DNA from: Bergeyella sp. | GTDB lineage: Bacteria > Bacteroidota > Bacteroidia > Flavobacteriales > Weeksellaceae | Length of the DNA stretch: 64,000 nt | Assembly (NCBI GenBank): GCA_030263285.1 | Contig: SZYB01000002.1 | Span: forward strand, 372,001-436,000 | Direction of reading: 5' to 3' | Shown: positions 1-9,433 of the stretch, in pieces | Position numbering within the stretch: position 1 is the first letter of the stretch | Layout: each line of letters opens with the position of its first letter | Position numbers and translations under genes: made by a program | Notes under the pieces: model-generated | Told to the model about the DNA's origin: nothing | The model's input: only the letters and a program-made list of their open reading frames with translations | Databases searched by the model: none

Positions 1-20
1 ACGATTCCAAACCAGAATAA

Positions 21-509
21 ATGTCGTTGGGAAGATCTCGGAGGTCGTTCGCTTTTGATGATATTAAGAAGAAACTGGAAAGATTTTGTATCTATCAAGA
101 GAGGTGTCATGTGGAGGTAGAAAACAAGATGAAGGAGTTTCTGCTGATTCCGGAAGCAAGAGACAGGCTTTATCTCCATCTTATACAGGAAGGTTATCTG
201 AATGAAGAGAGGTTTACGCGGAATTATGTGAGGGGTAAATTTCGTCAGAAGAAATGGGGAAGAATAAAAATAATTCAGTCGCTTAAGCAAAAAAAAATTG
301 CAGAAAACCTTATAAGAAAAGGATTGGAAGAAATAGATGAAGAAGACTACAGAGAGACTCTTTTTAATCTATATGAGTCTTGTGAAGAAAAGATAAAGGA
401 ACCCGATAAGGGGAAAAAAATAAATAAAATCACAAGATATCTTTTGTCTAAGGGGTATGAGTACGAGGTAATATGTAAGGTGGGAGAAACTCTGAGAAAG
501 AAGGTTTGA
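21..509 (+). CDS. recX: Regulatory protein RecX
   Basis: RecX binds RecA filaments in the cytoplasm and modulates recombination. The 162-residue product has the length and the repeated three-helix pattern of the family: an N-terminal repeat with the CxYQxRCHxEVxxKM signature near residues 23-38, then the 'YLNEERF' and 'RGKFRQKKWGRIKI' segments near residues 58-83. The family assignment is by recognition of these conserved segments. The start is the first ATG after an upstream stop, but conserved similarity begins only around residue 10, so a later start is possible. It lies just upstream of the polysaccharide locus on the same strand, separated by about 80 bases that include no clear terminator. 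Confidence 0.85.
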   Translation: MSLGRSRRSFAFDDIKKKLERFCIYQERCHVEVENKMKEFLLIPEARDRLYLHLIQEGYLNEERFTRNYVRGKFRQKKWGRIKIIQSLKQKKIAENLIRKGLEEIDEEDYRETLFNLYESCEEKIKEPDKGKKINKITRYLLSKGYEYEVICKVGETLRKKV

Positions 510-588
510 AAACAAAAAATATAAAATAGGGGTTCTTTAGGGGGATATTTTAATCTCAAAAATTAAGAGAGAACGATTGGTAATCCAT

Positions 589-2532
589 ATGAGTTTTTTA
601 CGAGACGCCAAGAATAAAATATACAGCGGGGATAATATTGTAAGCCTTTCGGACATTCGATATTTACCGAGGTGGGTTATTCTGATTATTGATTTGGTTA
701 TTGTTTTTTTTGCTGCTGTTTTTTCTAACCTCATTACGAAAAGAATAGGACATCAGACGGTTTTTTATGATAATTTTCTGGTATTCACCTTGATTCTCTC
801 TGTGAGTCTTTTTTTCATGTTTGTTTTTAAGACTTATTCGGGGATTATTCGCCATTCTACTTTTATTGACTTATTTAAACTGATCATTTCTACCTTTTGT
901 TCTGTCATTGCTCTTGGGGTTTTTCAAGGGATTTTTTACAGTATACTAGACGTAGAAATTATTTTCACTCCTTTTGCATTTTTGTCTATTTATGGGGCAC
1001 TTGCTATCATTTTTTTGTTTCTCTTTCGTCTCACGGTCAAAGAGTTTTTTTATTTTGCCAGAGAGTTCAGGAGAAGCGGACTGAAGAAAAGAGTTTTGGT
1101 ACTGGGGATCGGAGAGCAGTCTATTGCCATTGCAAGAGCGATTATAGATAACCCCGCCATGCCCTATTCTGTAGAAGGGTTTATCACGCAGCGTAAAGAT
1201 TATAATAGAGCGAAAATACTGGGCAGGAAGATTTATTTTAAAAAGAATATAGAAAAAAAATCGAAAGAAAATTTAGGGGTAGAGGGAGTAATTATTATTA
1301 AAGAAACGGTATCTCGGGATGAAATGATTCACTGGGTCAATTTATTTCTTGAGAAAGGCATCCAGGTTTTCAAGGCGCCTTCTGTACAAAAATTAAGAGA
1401 TCATGAGGTTGCTAACTCAATCAGGAATTTACAAATAGAAGATTTACTCAACAGAAAACCCATAATAATAAACAATACAGAGGTAAGCAAAACTCATTTT
1501 AACAAGAACATTTTGGTAACTGGAGGAGCGGGATCTATCGGATCGGAAATCGTGAGGCAAGTCGCCAAATTTAAGCCTGCTCTTATTGTGGTACTGGATC
1601 AGGCGGAGACGCCTTTGCACGACATAGAGAGGGAGCTTAAGAGCACGCTCCCTCATGTCAGGATGCGGTTTGTATTAGCTGATATTACGAATGCGAAACG
1701 AATGGAAAGTCTTTTTAAGAAAATGCATTTTTCCATGGTATATCACGCCGCTGCATATAAACACGTACCTACGGTGGAAGACAATCCTCATGAAGGGGTT
1801 TTTGTAAATGTTTGTGGGACCAAAAACCTAGCCACACTCGCCAGCAGGTATAAGGTAGACCGGTTTGTTATGATTTCTACGGATAAGGCTGTAAATCCTT
1901 CTAATGTAATGGGCGCCTCTAAGAGGGTGGCAGAACTTTTTGTTCAGGCTCTGCAGAAAGAGGAGGGAAATCACACGAAATTTATCACTACCCGATTTGG
2001 AAATGTTCTGGGGTCCAATGGTTCTGTGATTCCGTACTTTAAAAAGCAAATAGACGGAGGGGGTCCCGTGACCATAACGCATCCGGAAATCGTTCGTTAT
2101 TTCATGATAATTCCTGAAGCTTGTGAACTGGTATTGGAAGCGGGCACTATGGGAAAGGGTGGGGAAATTTATGTTTTTGACATGGGGGAGCCGGTCAAAA
2201 TTATAGATTTGGCAAAACGAATGATTCGTCTTTCCGGCTTTGAACCAGAAGTAGACATAAAGATTGTGTATACGGGGCTTAGACCGGGAGAAAAGCTTTA
2301 CGAAGAACTTTTGAGTGACAATTCGAAGACGGTGCCTACACACAATGACAAAATATTGATATCCAGAGATCAGGCTATGGAATACAAAAAGATAAAACGT
2401 TATGTTGATTTTCTTACGAGGGCAGTGCTGGAAGAAGAGTGCAATGAAGTGGTTAAAATTCTTAAAATGATAGTTCCGGAGTACAAAAGCAGGAATTCGT
2501 CTTTTGAAATGCTGGACCGAGAAATAGATTGA
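589..2532 (+). CDS. Membrane-anchored UDP-GlcNAc 4,6-dehydratase (CapD/WbpM/PglF family)
   Basis: The N-terminal part holds about four hydrophobic segments (roughly residues 20-160), followed by a CoA-binding-like domain and a C-terminal short-chain dehydrogenase domain. The NAD site TGGAGSIGSE is near residue 310. The catalytic region carries MGASK (Met about 441, Lys about 445), the Ser-Met-Lys variant typical of WbpM/FlaA1/PglF enzymes in place of Ser-Tyr-Lys. The family converts UDP-GlcNAc to the UDP-4-keto-6-deoxy sugar. With the PglE-like aminotransferase at 25.6 kb and the PglD/NeuD-like acyltransferase at 19.9 kb it would supply UDP-2-acetamido-4-amino-2,4,6-trideoxyglucose. The ATG at 589 is preferred over the in-frame TTG at 577. 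It is the first gene of the polysaccharide locus. Confidence 0.85.
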   Translation: MSFLRDAKNKIYSGDNIVSLSDIRYLPRWVILIIDLVIVFFAAVFSNLITKRIGHQTVFYDNFLVFTLILSVSLFFMFVFKTYSGIIRHSTFIDLFKLIISTFCSVIALGVFQGIFYSILDVEIIFTPFAFLSIYGALAIIFLFLFRLTVKEFFYFAREFRRSGLKKRVLVLGIGEQSIAIARAIIDNPAMPYSVEGFITQRKDYNRAKILGRKIYFKKNIEKKSKENLGVEGVIIIKETVSRDEMIHWVNLFLEKGIQVFKAPSVQKLRDHEVANSIRNLQIEDLLNRKPIIINNTEVSKTHFNKNILVTGGAGSIGSEIVRQVAKFKPALIVVLDQAETPLHDIERELKSTLPHVRMRFVLADITNAKRMESLFKKMHFSMVYHAAAYKHVPTVEDNPHEGVFVNVCGTKNLATLASRYKVDRFVMISTDKAVNPSNVMGASKRVAELFVQALQKEEGNHTKFITTRFGNVLGSNGSVIPYFKKQIDGGGPVTITHPEIVRYFMIIPEACELVLEAGTMGKGGEIYVFDMGEPVKIIDLAKRMIRLSGFEPEVDIKIVYTGLRPGEKLYEELLSDNSKTVPTHNDKILISRDQAMEYKKIKRYVDFLTRAVLEEECNEVVKILKMIVPEYKSRNSSFEMLDREID

Positions 2533-2568
2533 GAAGTCGTATATTTGGAAAATTTTCAAAAGAGGAGA

Positions 2569-3381
2569 ATGAGGTTTAAATTAGCGTCGTTTATACGATT
2601 ATTTGTTTTGTTATACATCATCGCTTCTTGTCACTCGGTAGAGGTTACTTATTTGCAAGATATTGACGAGGTAAATAATTTGTCTGACACAAAAAAAATT
2701 CAAAAAAATACCACGAAGATTAAGACCGGAGACGAATTGGTGATAATGGTATCGGCGGAAGATAGGGATGTTGTTAAGCCGTTTAATCAGAATTATTCTT
2801 CTGGTGAGATCATTAGAAATACCGTAAACTCCGGTAACGTACAACCCACTGTGGATAGTACGCCGGCGCCTACTTATATAGTGGATAGCAACGGGAATAT
2901 TGATTTCCCTACTTTAGGGAATATAAAGGCGAGCGGGTTGACCACAGAGGGGCTGAAAGACAATCTGCACAAAATTCTTTCTCGGTACATTAGGGAGCCT
3001 TTGGTAAGCGTAAGGCTGAGAAATTTTAAAGTTTCTGTTTTGGGTGAGGTAAAACAACCCGGAGAGTATACACTTTATGAGGGAAATGGGACAGTATTAA
3101 GAGCAATTGCTTTGGCAGGAGATCTTACTATGTATGGAAAAAGAGAAGATGTACTTCTTTTAAGAAAAGAAGGGAATGGAGACTTAAGAAAAACTCGCTT
3201 GGATTTAACCAAGTCAGATTTTTTATTTTCACCTTACTACAATTTACAACAGGGGGATATCATTTACATTTCACCAAACAAAGTGCAGCAGAAAAACGCA
3301 AAAAGAGACCCAAATTTGGGAATTTATGTTTCTCTGGCGACGGTTTTAATTTCTGTATTGACTTTATTAAGAATAAAATAG
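2569..3381 (+). CDS. Polysaccharide export outer-membrane lipoprotein (Wza-like)
   Basis: This is a predicted SLBB/poly-export lipoprotein that forms the outer-membrane channel for surface polysaccharide. The ATG at 2569 follows AGAGGAGA and gives a type II signal peptide with the lipobox IIASC (Cys about residue 20), so it is preferred over the upstream in-frame TTG at 2545. A Poly_export domain follows ('[15 protein letters not shown]'), then an SLBB segment ('[17 protein letters not shown]') and a hydrophobic C-terminal stretch that may be the membrane-spanning helix. It is immediately followed by its natural partner, the Wzc-like kinase. Confidence 0.88.
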   Translation: MRFKLASFIRLFVLLYIIASCHSVEVTYLQDIDEVNNLSDTKKIQKNTTKIKTGDELVIMVSAEDRDVVKPFNQNYSSGEIIRNTVNSGNVQPTVDSTPAPTYIVDSNGNIDFPTLGNIKASGLTTEGLKDNLHKILSRYIREPLVSVRLRNFKVSVLGEVKQPGEYTLYEGNGTVLRAIALAGDLTMYGKREDVLLLRKEGNGDLRKTRLDLTKSDFLFSPYYNLQQGDIIYISPNKVQQKNAKRDPNLGIYVSLATVLISVLTLLRIK

Positions 3382-3403
3382 TATTCTATTGAGTGATTTT
3401 ACA

Positions 3404-5779
3404 ATGGAGCAAAGCGAAAAAAATAGCGATATAGAAGAGCTGGATTTACACGAGATTATTCAGCCCTATAAGAGAAATTGGATATGGTTTATTTTAGTTC
3501 CTATGCTCGTGTTGGTCTTTACTCTTTTTGTTCTCAGGTTTATTGTTCCGAAGTATGAGATAAAGTCTTCGGTTCTTATAAAGGAAGCGAAGAATTCCCC
3601 TGGGATAGCGGGTGAAGGACTCAGTTTGCTCCAGGGGCTTTCCGGTCTTGGAGGAATGCAGACGAACAGCATCCAGAACGAGATAGAGATTTTTAAGTCC
3701 AGAAAGTTGATGGGGGAGGTGATTAAGAAGAATAATTTGCAAGCGACCGTTACAATAAAGGAGGGATTTCGGGATAAAGAGCTCTACAAAGATACCTCGC
3801 CTGTAGAAGTTGTCATTTTAAGAGAAAAGTTTCCCAAATACCTCTCCAATAGGCCTTTTTATATCAAAATTAGTGGCGAAAATATAGAGGTGAGCTCGGA
3901 GGTTCTCAACAAAACGATTCTCTCTGGGTGGGGTAGGACGATAAATACGCCTTTGGCAGATTTTATTTTGGTCAAGAATTCTAGATTCAACGGATCGGGC
4001 TTAAAGGAAGGCGAAAGGCTGAAAGTTTTTCTGTCTCCTTTCCAGAAAAAAATAAGCGAGTATCAAAAGTTAGTGCATGTTGAGCTGACAGATAAAAGCT
4101 CAACGGTACTAGACTTTTCTTTGAAATATCCCGAAATCTCCAAAGCGGAAGATCTGATTAACTCTTTGGTACAGGCTTATAACAATGACGCGGTTGCGGA
4201 TAAAAACTCTCAGTCCAAAAAAACATTAGAGTTTATTGAAGGAAGGATAAAGGGTATTATGAAGGAACTAGACGATGTGGAAAGGAGAAAAGAAAGTTTC
4301 AAGCTAAAAAATAAGCTTTCGGATATGGAGTCTCAGATCAAGATAGACCTGCAGAGTGCTGCTGGCATTGGAGTTAAACAATTGGAGACGGCTTCTCAAC
4401 TCCAGATCACAAATGCATTGTTGCAATACCTGAAAAGACAGGGGAAGTACGTGATTTTACCTGCGAATGTAGGGCTAGAGAACCCTATTGCCACCACTGA
4501 AATATCGACATTCAATCAGCTCATTTTACAGCGAAACAGATTATTACAGTCTGCTACAGAAGAAAATCCGGCAGTGGTAGATGTAACAAACCAAATTGAG
4601 GGGTTAAGGTCTTCTATATATGAGAGTTTGGAAAAAAACAGAAAGGCCCTGGAGTTAATCGAGTCAGAATTTGTCTCCGAGCAGAACAAAATAAGCAATA
4701 AGACCTCCAAAATACCTTCTATTGAGAAAGACTATAGAGAAATAGAACGACAGCAGACAATTAAAGAAAAGCTCTTTCTTCTCCTTCTGGAGAAAAGAGA
4801 GGAAACGGCCATTTCGTTGTCTATCAATGCACCCAAAGCGAGAGTAATAGATAAAGCCTACAGTTCATTAGACCCGGTTTCTCCCAAGAAAATGATAATA
4901 ATATTAGGAGCACTGGTGGTAGGTCTTTTGATTCCTTTTGCTGTAATTTATCTAAAAGAACTTTTTAATAACAAGGTGAGAACGAAGCATGATATAGAAA
5001 AATTAACCGGCAAGACCGTTCTGGCGGAGCTTCCCAATATAGGGAAGAACGATCCGGATATTATTAATGTCGGAGATGTTTCCCCTATGGCAGAAGCGTT
5101 TAGGATTCTGGTGACCAATATGAATTTTATGCTTCCCAAAAAGGAAAAGGGGAAGATTATTTATGTTACCTCTACAGTTAAAGGCGAAGGAAAAACCTTT
5201 GTTTCTATGAACCTTTCGCTCACGTTGGCTACCTCCAATAAAAAGGTAGTTATTATTGGATCAGATATAAGAAATCCGCAATTGCAGAGGTATAACCCCT
5301 TTGGAAAAAAAGTAAAAGGACTTACAGAATTTTTATATTCGGAGGATACAAGTGTTCGAGAACTGGTGCACAAAAGCACGTTCAATCCCAATTGTGATAT
5401 TGTATATTCCGGAGAGATTCCTCCTAACCCTACCGAACTTTTGGGGAACGGAAGATTTAAAGTTCTTTTGGAGAGTCTAAATGAGAGTTATGATTATATA
5501 GTGGTAGATACAGCACCGCTGCTTTTGGTTACCGATACACTTATGATTGCACACGAAGCGGATATTACGGTGTATGTGACAAGATCAGGATATACAGAAA
5601 ATGCCTTATTGGATTTTGCCAATAAAAATATTGAAGAGAAAAAGATAAAAAATGTGGGTTTTGTAATTAACGCAGTAAAACAAAACTATTTGGGTTACGG
5701 AAACAAATACGGTTACGGCTATCAAGCGAAAGAAAAAACCTGGTTGGAAAAATTCAAAGACAGATTCCGGAGAAGTTAA
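3404..5779 (+). CDS. Wzc-like chain-length determinant / tyrosine autokinase
   Basis: An inner-membrane co-polymerase and BY-kinase controlling polymerisation and export together with the Wza-like protein. Two transmembrane helices (about residues 27-50 and 498-520) flank a large periplasmic coiled-coil region. The cytoplasmic kinase domain has Walker A 'VKGEGKTF' near residue 592, Walker A' '[12 protein letters not shown]' and Walker B 'YIVVDTAP'. The C-terminus has the Tyr-rich cluster '[13 protein letters not shown]' expected for autophosphorylation. Fusion of the two domains is the proteobacterial/Bacteroidota arrangement. An ATG at 3404 and an in-frame TTG at 3389 are both possible starts. 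Confidence 0.9.
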   Translation: MEQSEKNSDIEELDLHEIIQPYKRNWIWFILVPMLVLVFTLFVLRFIVPKYEIKSSVLIKEAKNSPGIAGEGLSLLQGLSGLGGMQTNSIQNEIEIFKSRKLMGEVIKKNNLQATVTIKEGFRDKELYKDTSPVEVVILREKFPKYLSNRPFYIKISGENIEVSSEVLNKTILSGWGRTINTPLADFILVKNSRFNGSGLKEGERLKVFLSPFQKKISEYQKLVHVELTDKSSTVLDFSLKYPEISKAEDLINSLVQAYNNDAVADKNSQSKKTLEFIEGRIKGIMKELDDVERRKESFKLKNKLSDMESQIKIDLQSAAGIGVKQLETASQLQITNALLQYLKRQGKYVILPANVGLENPIATTEISTFNQLILQRNRLLQSATEENPAVVDVTNQIEGLRSSIYESLEKNRKALELIESEFVSEQNKISNKTSKIPSIEKDYREIERQQTIKEKLFLLLLEKREETAISLSINAPKARVIDKAYSSLDPVSPKKMIIILGALVVGLLIPFAVIYLKELFNNKVRTKHDIEKLTGKTVLAELPNIGKNDPDIINVGDVSPMAEAFRILVTNMNFMLPKKEKGKIIYVTSTVKGEGKTFVSMNLSLTLATSNKKVVIIGSDIRNPQLQRYNPFGKKVKGLTEFLYSEDTSVRELVHKSTFNPNCDIVYSGEIPPNPTELLGNGRFKVLLESLNESYDYIVVDTAPLLLVTDTLMIAHEADITVYVTRSGYTENALLDFANKNIEEKKIKNVGFVINAVKQNYLGYGNKYGYGYQAKEKTWLEKFKDRFRRS

Positions 5780-5785
5780 TACAAT

Positions 5786-6778
5786 ATGGTAATGATTGAG
5801 AATCTGAAGAATAAAAAGATTCTTGTAACGGGAGGGGCAGGTTTTATAGGCTCTAATCTCATTGAGGAGCTTTTAAGTATCGGAGCGGCGGTAGTTTGTT
5901 TGGATAATTTTTCCACAGGTAAAAGGGAAAATATTAATTTTTTTGTTTCAAATCCGAATTTTCGTCTAGTAGAGGGCGATATAAGAGATTTTGAAACCTG
6001 CAGACAGGCTTGTGAGGGACAAAATTATGTGCTACATCAGGCCGCTTTGGGTTCTGTTCCGCGTTCTGTAGATGATCCCATTACTAGCAATGAGGTGAAT
6101 GTTGGAGGGTTTTTAAACATGTTGGTTGCAGCCAGGAATGCCAAAATAAAAAGATTTGTCTATGCCGCTTCTTCTTCTACTTATGGGGATTCTGCGATTT
6201 TACCGAAAGTTGAAGAGGATATAGGTCGTCCCCTTTCTCCTTATGCGATTACAAAATATGTAAATGAGCTCTATGCGGATATTTTTAAGAAAACATATGA
6301 TTTTGACACGATAGGTTTAAGATATTTTAACGTATTTGGGAGAAGGCAGGATCCCGATGGTCCTTACGCAGCGGTAATACCGAAATTTGTTCGGCTGTTA
6401 TTAAAACACGAGTCTCCTATTATCAATGGAAAGGGAGAATATTCCAGAGATTTTACCTATATAGATAATGTGGTACAAGTCAATCTGTTGGCTTTAACCA
6501 CCAAAAATGAAAAGGCACTCAATCAGGTATATAACGTGGCGTGTGGAGAACAAACGAGTCTCAACGAACTCTGCATATATCTAAAGGAATTTCTCTCCGA
6601 ATATGATGGAGAGATAGAAGAAATCCAACCCAGATACGGTCCGTACAGGAGAGGAGATGTATCCCATTCGTTAGCTTCCATAGAAAAAGCAAAAAAAATG
6701 CTGGGCTATCAACCAAAATTTTCTTTAAGGGCAGGGCTCGAAGAAGCGGTGAAATGGTATTGGAAAAACTTAAAGTAA
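5786..6778 (+). CDS. tviC: UDP-N-acetylglucosamine 4-epimerase (TviC/WbpP-like)
   Basis: An extended SDR-family epimerase that interconverts UDP-GlcNAc and UDP-GalNAc. The NAD motif TGGAGFIGS is near residue 15, and the catalytic YAITK (Tyr about 153, Lys about 157) follows 'AASSSTYGDS'. The 'ALGSVPRSVDDP' segment is characteristic of the WbpP/TviC subgroup, which acts on N-acetylated sugars. The following gene encodes the matching dehydrogenase, two bases downstream. Two ATGs six bases apart (5786, 5792) are equally plausible starts. Confidence 0.85.
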   Translation: MVMIENLKNKKILVTGGAGFIGSNLIEELLSIGAAVVCLDNFSTGKRENINFFVSNPNFRLVEGDIRDFETCRQACEGQNYVLHQAALGSVPRSVDDPITSNEVNVGGFLNMLVAARNAKIKRFVYAASSSTYGDSAILPKVEEDIGRPLSPYAITKYVNELYADIFKKTYDFDTIGLRYFNVFGRRQDPDGPYAAVIPKFVRLLLKHESPIINGKGEYSRDFTYIDNVVQVNLLALTTKNEKALNQVYNVACGEQTSLNELCIYLKEFLSEYDGEIEEIQPRYGPYRRGDVSHSLASIEKAKKMLGYQPKFSLRAGLEEAVKWYWKNLK

Positions 6779-6780
6779 GT

Positions 6781-8058
6781 ATGGGGAGTTTTAAGATTTC
6801 AATCATTGGTCTGGGGTACGTGGGACTTCCCTTAGCGAGAATTTTCGCTACTCGGTATCCGGTGGTAGGTTTTGATATTAGTATTCAAAGAGTGGAGGCC
6901 CTAAGAGAGGGAAGAGATGTTACTTTAGAGGTAGAAGAAAATGCTTTGCTTTCGGTTCTTGTTAAAAAAAACCCCAGTTATGGAGAGAAAGGACTTTTTT
7001 GCTCCTACGATATGGAGGATTTAGGAGACTCCAATATATATATCATTACGGTTCCTACCCCTGTAGATAAAAATAATCGTCCGGATCTTACCCCGCTTTT
7101 CAAGGCTAGCGAAACGGTAGGTAAAGTGATTAGGAAAGGGGATATTGTCATCTATGAATCCACGGTTTATCCTGGAGCAACAGAAGAAGATTGCGTTCCG
7201 ATTATTGAAAGCAGATCAGGTTTAAAATTTAATGTCGATTTTTTTGCGGGGTATTCTCCTGAAAGGATTAATCCCGGAGATAGGGAGCATACGGTAGAAA
7301 AAATTTTAAAAGTGACTTCCGGGTCTACTCCTGATATAGGCAAAATAGTGGATAGATTATATGGCTCGGTAATCCTTGCAGGAACACATTTGGCTCCTTC
7401 CATAAGGGTGGCAGAGGCAGCAAAAGTGATAGAAAATTCTCAGAGAGATATCAATATTGCTTTTGTGAATGAGCTGGCAAAGATTTTCAGCCTCATGGAA
7501 ATTGATACAAATGCGGTATTAGAGGCGGCGGGTACCAAGTGGAATTTTTTATCCTTTAGACCCGGTTTGGTAGGAGGGCATTGCATCGGGGTAGATCCTT
7601 ATTATCTGGCACAAAAAGCACAGGAGTACGGTTATCATCCCGAGATTATTTTGGCAGGAAGGAGGCTTAATGATTCTATGGGTAGTTATTTTGCACAGCA
7701 AATTATAAAGGCTATGATTAAAAAGGATATCAGGGTGAACGGTGCCGAGGCTCTAATGCTGGGCATTACGTTTAAGGAAAACTGCCCTGATATAAGAAAT
7801 ACAAAAATTATAGATGTAATTAAGGCTTTAGAGGAGTACGATATAAAAATTACCGTTTATGATCCCTTGGCAGATCTCGGAGAAGTAGAGAAGGAGTATT
7901 CCGTAACATGCACGGAACGACTCCCTGATCAAAGATATGACACCATTATTCTGGGGGTTGCTCACAAAGAATTTTTAAGTCTTAACTTTGAGGCTCTTAA
8001 AAAAGAAAATGCCGTAGTGTATGATGTGAAAGGAGTTTTGGGGAATGTAAATTTTTGA
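6781..8058 (+). CDS. tviB: UDP-N-acetylhexosamine 6-dehydrogenase (TviB/WbpO-like)
   Basis: A UDP-glucose/GDP-mannose dehydrogenase-family enzyme oxidising UDP-HexNAc to UDP-HexNAc-uronic acid with NAD. The N-terminal NAD motif is 'IIGLGYVGLPLA'. The catalytic Cys lies in 'GGHCIGVDPYY' (Cys about 268). The C-terminal UDP-binding domain contains 'FKENCPDIRNTK'. The ATG at 6781, right after the stop of tviC, is preferred because it places the Rossmann strand at the N-terminus; an in-frame GTG/ATG at 6754 would overlap tviC. Together the pair predicts GlcNAc- or GalNAc-uronate in the repeat unit. Confidence 0.87.
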   Translation: MGSFKISIIGLGYVGLPLARIFATRYPVVGFDISIQRVEALREGRDVTLEVEENALLSVLVKKNPSYGEKGLFCSYDMEDLGDSNIYIITVPTPVDKNNRPDLTPLFKASETVGKVIRKGDIVIYESTVYPGATEEDCVPIIESRSGLKFNVDFFAGYSPERINPGDREHTVEKILKVTSGSTPDIGKIVDRLYGSVILAGTHLAPSIRVAEAAKVIENSQRDINIAFVNELAKIFSLMEIDTNAVLEAAGTKWNFLSFRPGLVGGHCIGVDPYYLAQKAQEYGYHPEIILAGRRLNDSMGSYFAQQIIKAMIKKDIRVNGAEALMLGITFKENCPDIRNTKIIDVIKALEEYDIKITVYDPLADLGEVEKEYSVTCTERLPDQRYDTIILGVAHKEFLSLNFEALKKENAVVYDVKGVLGNVNF

Positions 8059-8062
8059 TCTA

Positions 8063-8088
8063 TAGCAAGACAGAAGTAGGTCTTGCTA
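8063..8088 (+). other. Intercistronic hairpin
   Basis: TAGCAAGAC (8063-8071) and GTCTTGCTA (8080-8088) form a perfect 9-bp stem with an 8-base loop in the 77-base gap between the TviB-like gene and the first cupin gene. No T-run follows, so it is not a classical terminator. It could be an mRNA processing or stability element or an attenuator. Confidence 0.5.
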
Positions 8089-8135
8089 CAAAATAATCCG
8101 GCAGAAAAGGAAAAAAAAGATAAGAGGAGTGAATT

Positions 8136-8540
8136 ATGACAGAGCCCACCATTATAAATCTCCCCAAAATATTAGACAGGCGTGGTAATCTATCTTTTTT
8201 TGAGTACCCCGGTCAGTTGCCTTTTGAGATTGCCAGGACGTATTGGATTTACGATGTTCCCGGGGGAGAAATAAGAGGAAGTCATGCTTTTAAGGAGCAG
8301 CAGGAGTTTATAATTGCGCTTTCCGGAAGTTTTGATGTTGTACTGCATGACGGCAAAAAAGGGGAAAGATTTTCTTTGAATAGATCCTACCACGGGCTTT
8401 ATATCCCCAGGATGTACTGGAGAAGTATGGAAAATTTTTCAACCAACTCCCTTGCGCTCATAATTTCTGATAAACAGTACGATGAGAACGATTATATAAG
8501 AAATTTTGAAGAGTTTAAAAAACAGAAAAACAATGTTTAA
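8136..8540 (+). CDS. FdtA/QdtA-family cupin (dTDP-4-keto-6-deoxyglucose 3,4-ketoisomerase-like)
   Basis: A 134-residue single-domain cupin of the WxcM-like/FdtA family. FdtA and QdtA move the keto group of dTDP-4-keto-6-deoxyglucose from C4 to C3 on the way to dTDP-Fuc3NAc or dTDP-Qui3NAc. The N-terminal 'DRRGNLSFFE' and the 'ARTYWIYDVP' and 'RGSHA' motifs match the family. The usual HxH pair in the active site reads His50-Ala-Phe52 here, so the second His is missing. It is followed with an 8-base overlap by a paralogue that keeps HxH. It may therefore be inactive alone, or work as part of a heteromer. Confidence 0.75.
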   Translation: MTEPTIINLPKILDRRGNLSFFEYPGQLPFEIARTYWIYDVPGGEIRGSHAFKEQQEFIIALSGSFDVVLHDGKKGERFSLNRSYHGLYIPRMYWRSMENFSTNSLALIISDKQYDENDYIRNFEEFKKQKNNV

Positions 8541-8946
8541 CGTAGAGGATTGTGACATTGTAGAATTACCGATTGTTCATAGTGAAAAGGGCAATATCAC
8601 CGTATTGGAAAACGGGGCAGGCATCCCTTTTGACATACGCAGAATATATTATTTATACGATATTCCCACGGGTGCTGGGCGCGGAGGGCATTCTCATTAT
8701 AGATTACAACAATTTGTGGTTGCCGTGGGTGGCTCTTTTACGTTTTTGCTGGATGACGGAACGCGTGAAAAGGAAGTTTTTCTAAACCGTCCGGATAAAG
8801 CATTGTTGATTAAACCAGGGATATGGAGAGAAATAAAAGATTTTTCCGGCGGCAGTATATGTCTGGTATTGGCTTCGCTGAAATATTCCGAAGATGATTA
8901 CATAAGAGATTATGGAGATTTTCTAGACTTCAGAAGAAATGGCTAA
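8533..8946 (+). CDS. FdtA/QdtA-family cupin, second copy
   Basis: A paralogue of the preceding gene, about 137 residues from the ATG at 8533. This ATG overlaps the previous stop (ATGTTTAA) and suggests translational coupling; a start at 8506 would overlap further and is less likely. It keeps the 'RGGHSH' motif (His53, His55) of the ketoisomerases but has Tyr where the family usually has Lys after the second His. The conserved '[10 protein letters not shown]' and '[10 protein letters not shown]' segments are present. It is the better candidate for the catalytic 3,4-ketoisomerase of the pair. The next gene overlaps its 3' end by 8 bases. Confidence 0.75.
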   Translation: MFNVEDCDIVELPIVHSEKGNITVLENGAGIPFDIRRIYYLYDIPTGAGRGGHSHYRLQQFVVAVGGSFTFLLDDGTREKEVFLNRPDKALLIKPGIWREIKDFSGGSICLVLASLKYSEDDYIRDYGDFLDFRRNG

Positions 8947-9427
8947 AATACACCCGTCATCAGACGTTCAGAGTGACAAGATTGGGGAGAACACAGTGAT
9001 TTGGCAGTATTGTGTGGTGTTAAAAGATGCCGTTATCGGTGATAACTGCAATATAAATTGTCAGGTTTTAATTGAGAACGATGTAAGGATAGGAAATAAC
9101 GTCACAATTAAGCCGGGAGTTCAGATTTGGAATGGTGTCACACTGGAGGATAATGTTTTTATAGGTCCCAACGTCACGTTCACCAATGATTTGATTCCCC
9201 GATCCAAAAAATATCCGGAAGTATTTCGTAAAACAAGAGTAAAAAGAGGAGCGTCCATAGGAGCCAACTCGACGATAATCGCAGGGAATACAATTGGAGA
9301 ACATGCCTTGATAGGAGCCGGGAGCGTGGTCACCAGGGATGTTCCGGCGAACACCGTCTGGTTTGGAAATCCGGCAAAACAAAGGGGAATAATTGATGAT
9401 CAAGGTGTTATTACTCCTCAAGACTGA
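8939..9427 (+). CDS. Hexapeptide-repeat sugar N-acyltransferase (FdtC/QdtC/WbbJ-like)
   Basis: A 162-residue left-handed beta-helix acyltransferase. Imperfect hexapeptides run through most of the protein (for example 'IGENTV', '[11 protein letters not shown]', '[10 protein letters not shown]'). The C-terminus is the usual '[22 protein letters not shown]'-type cap. By context, between the cupins and an FdtB-like aminotransferase, it should acylate the 3-amino group of dTDP-3-amino-3,6-dideoxyhexose using acetyl-CoA or another acyl donor. The sequence alone does not decide the donor. Confidence 0.82.
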   Translation: MAKIHPSSDVQSDKIGENTVIWQYCVVLKDAVIGDNCNINCQVLIENDVRIGNNVTIKPGVQIWNGVTLEDNVFIGPNVTFTNDLIPRSKKYPEVFRKTRVKRGASIGANSTIIAGNTIGEHALIGAGSVVTRDVPANTVWFGNPAKQRGIIDDQGVITPQD

Positions 9428-9433
9428 GAGAGA

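Noticed and set aside
510-588. A JUMPstart/ops-like antitermination site at the start of the polysaccharide locus.
   Set aside because: No GGCGGTAG-like sequence or conserved leader was found in the gap after recX.
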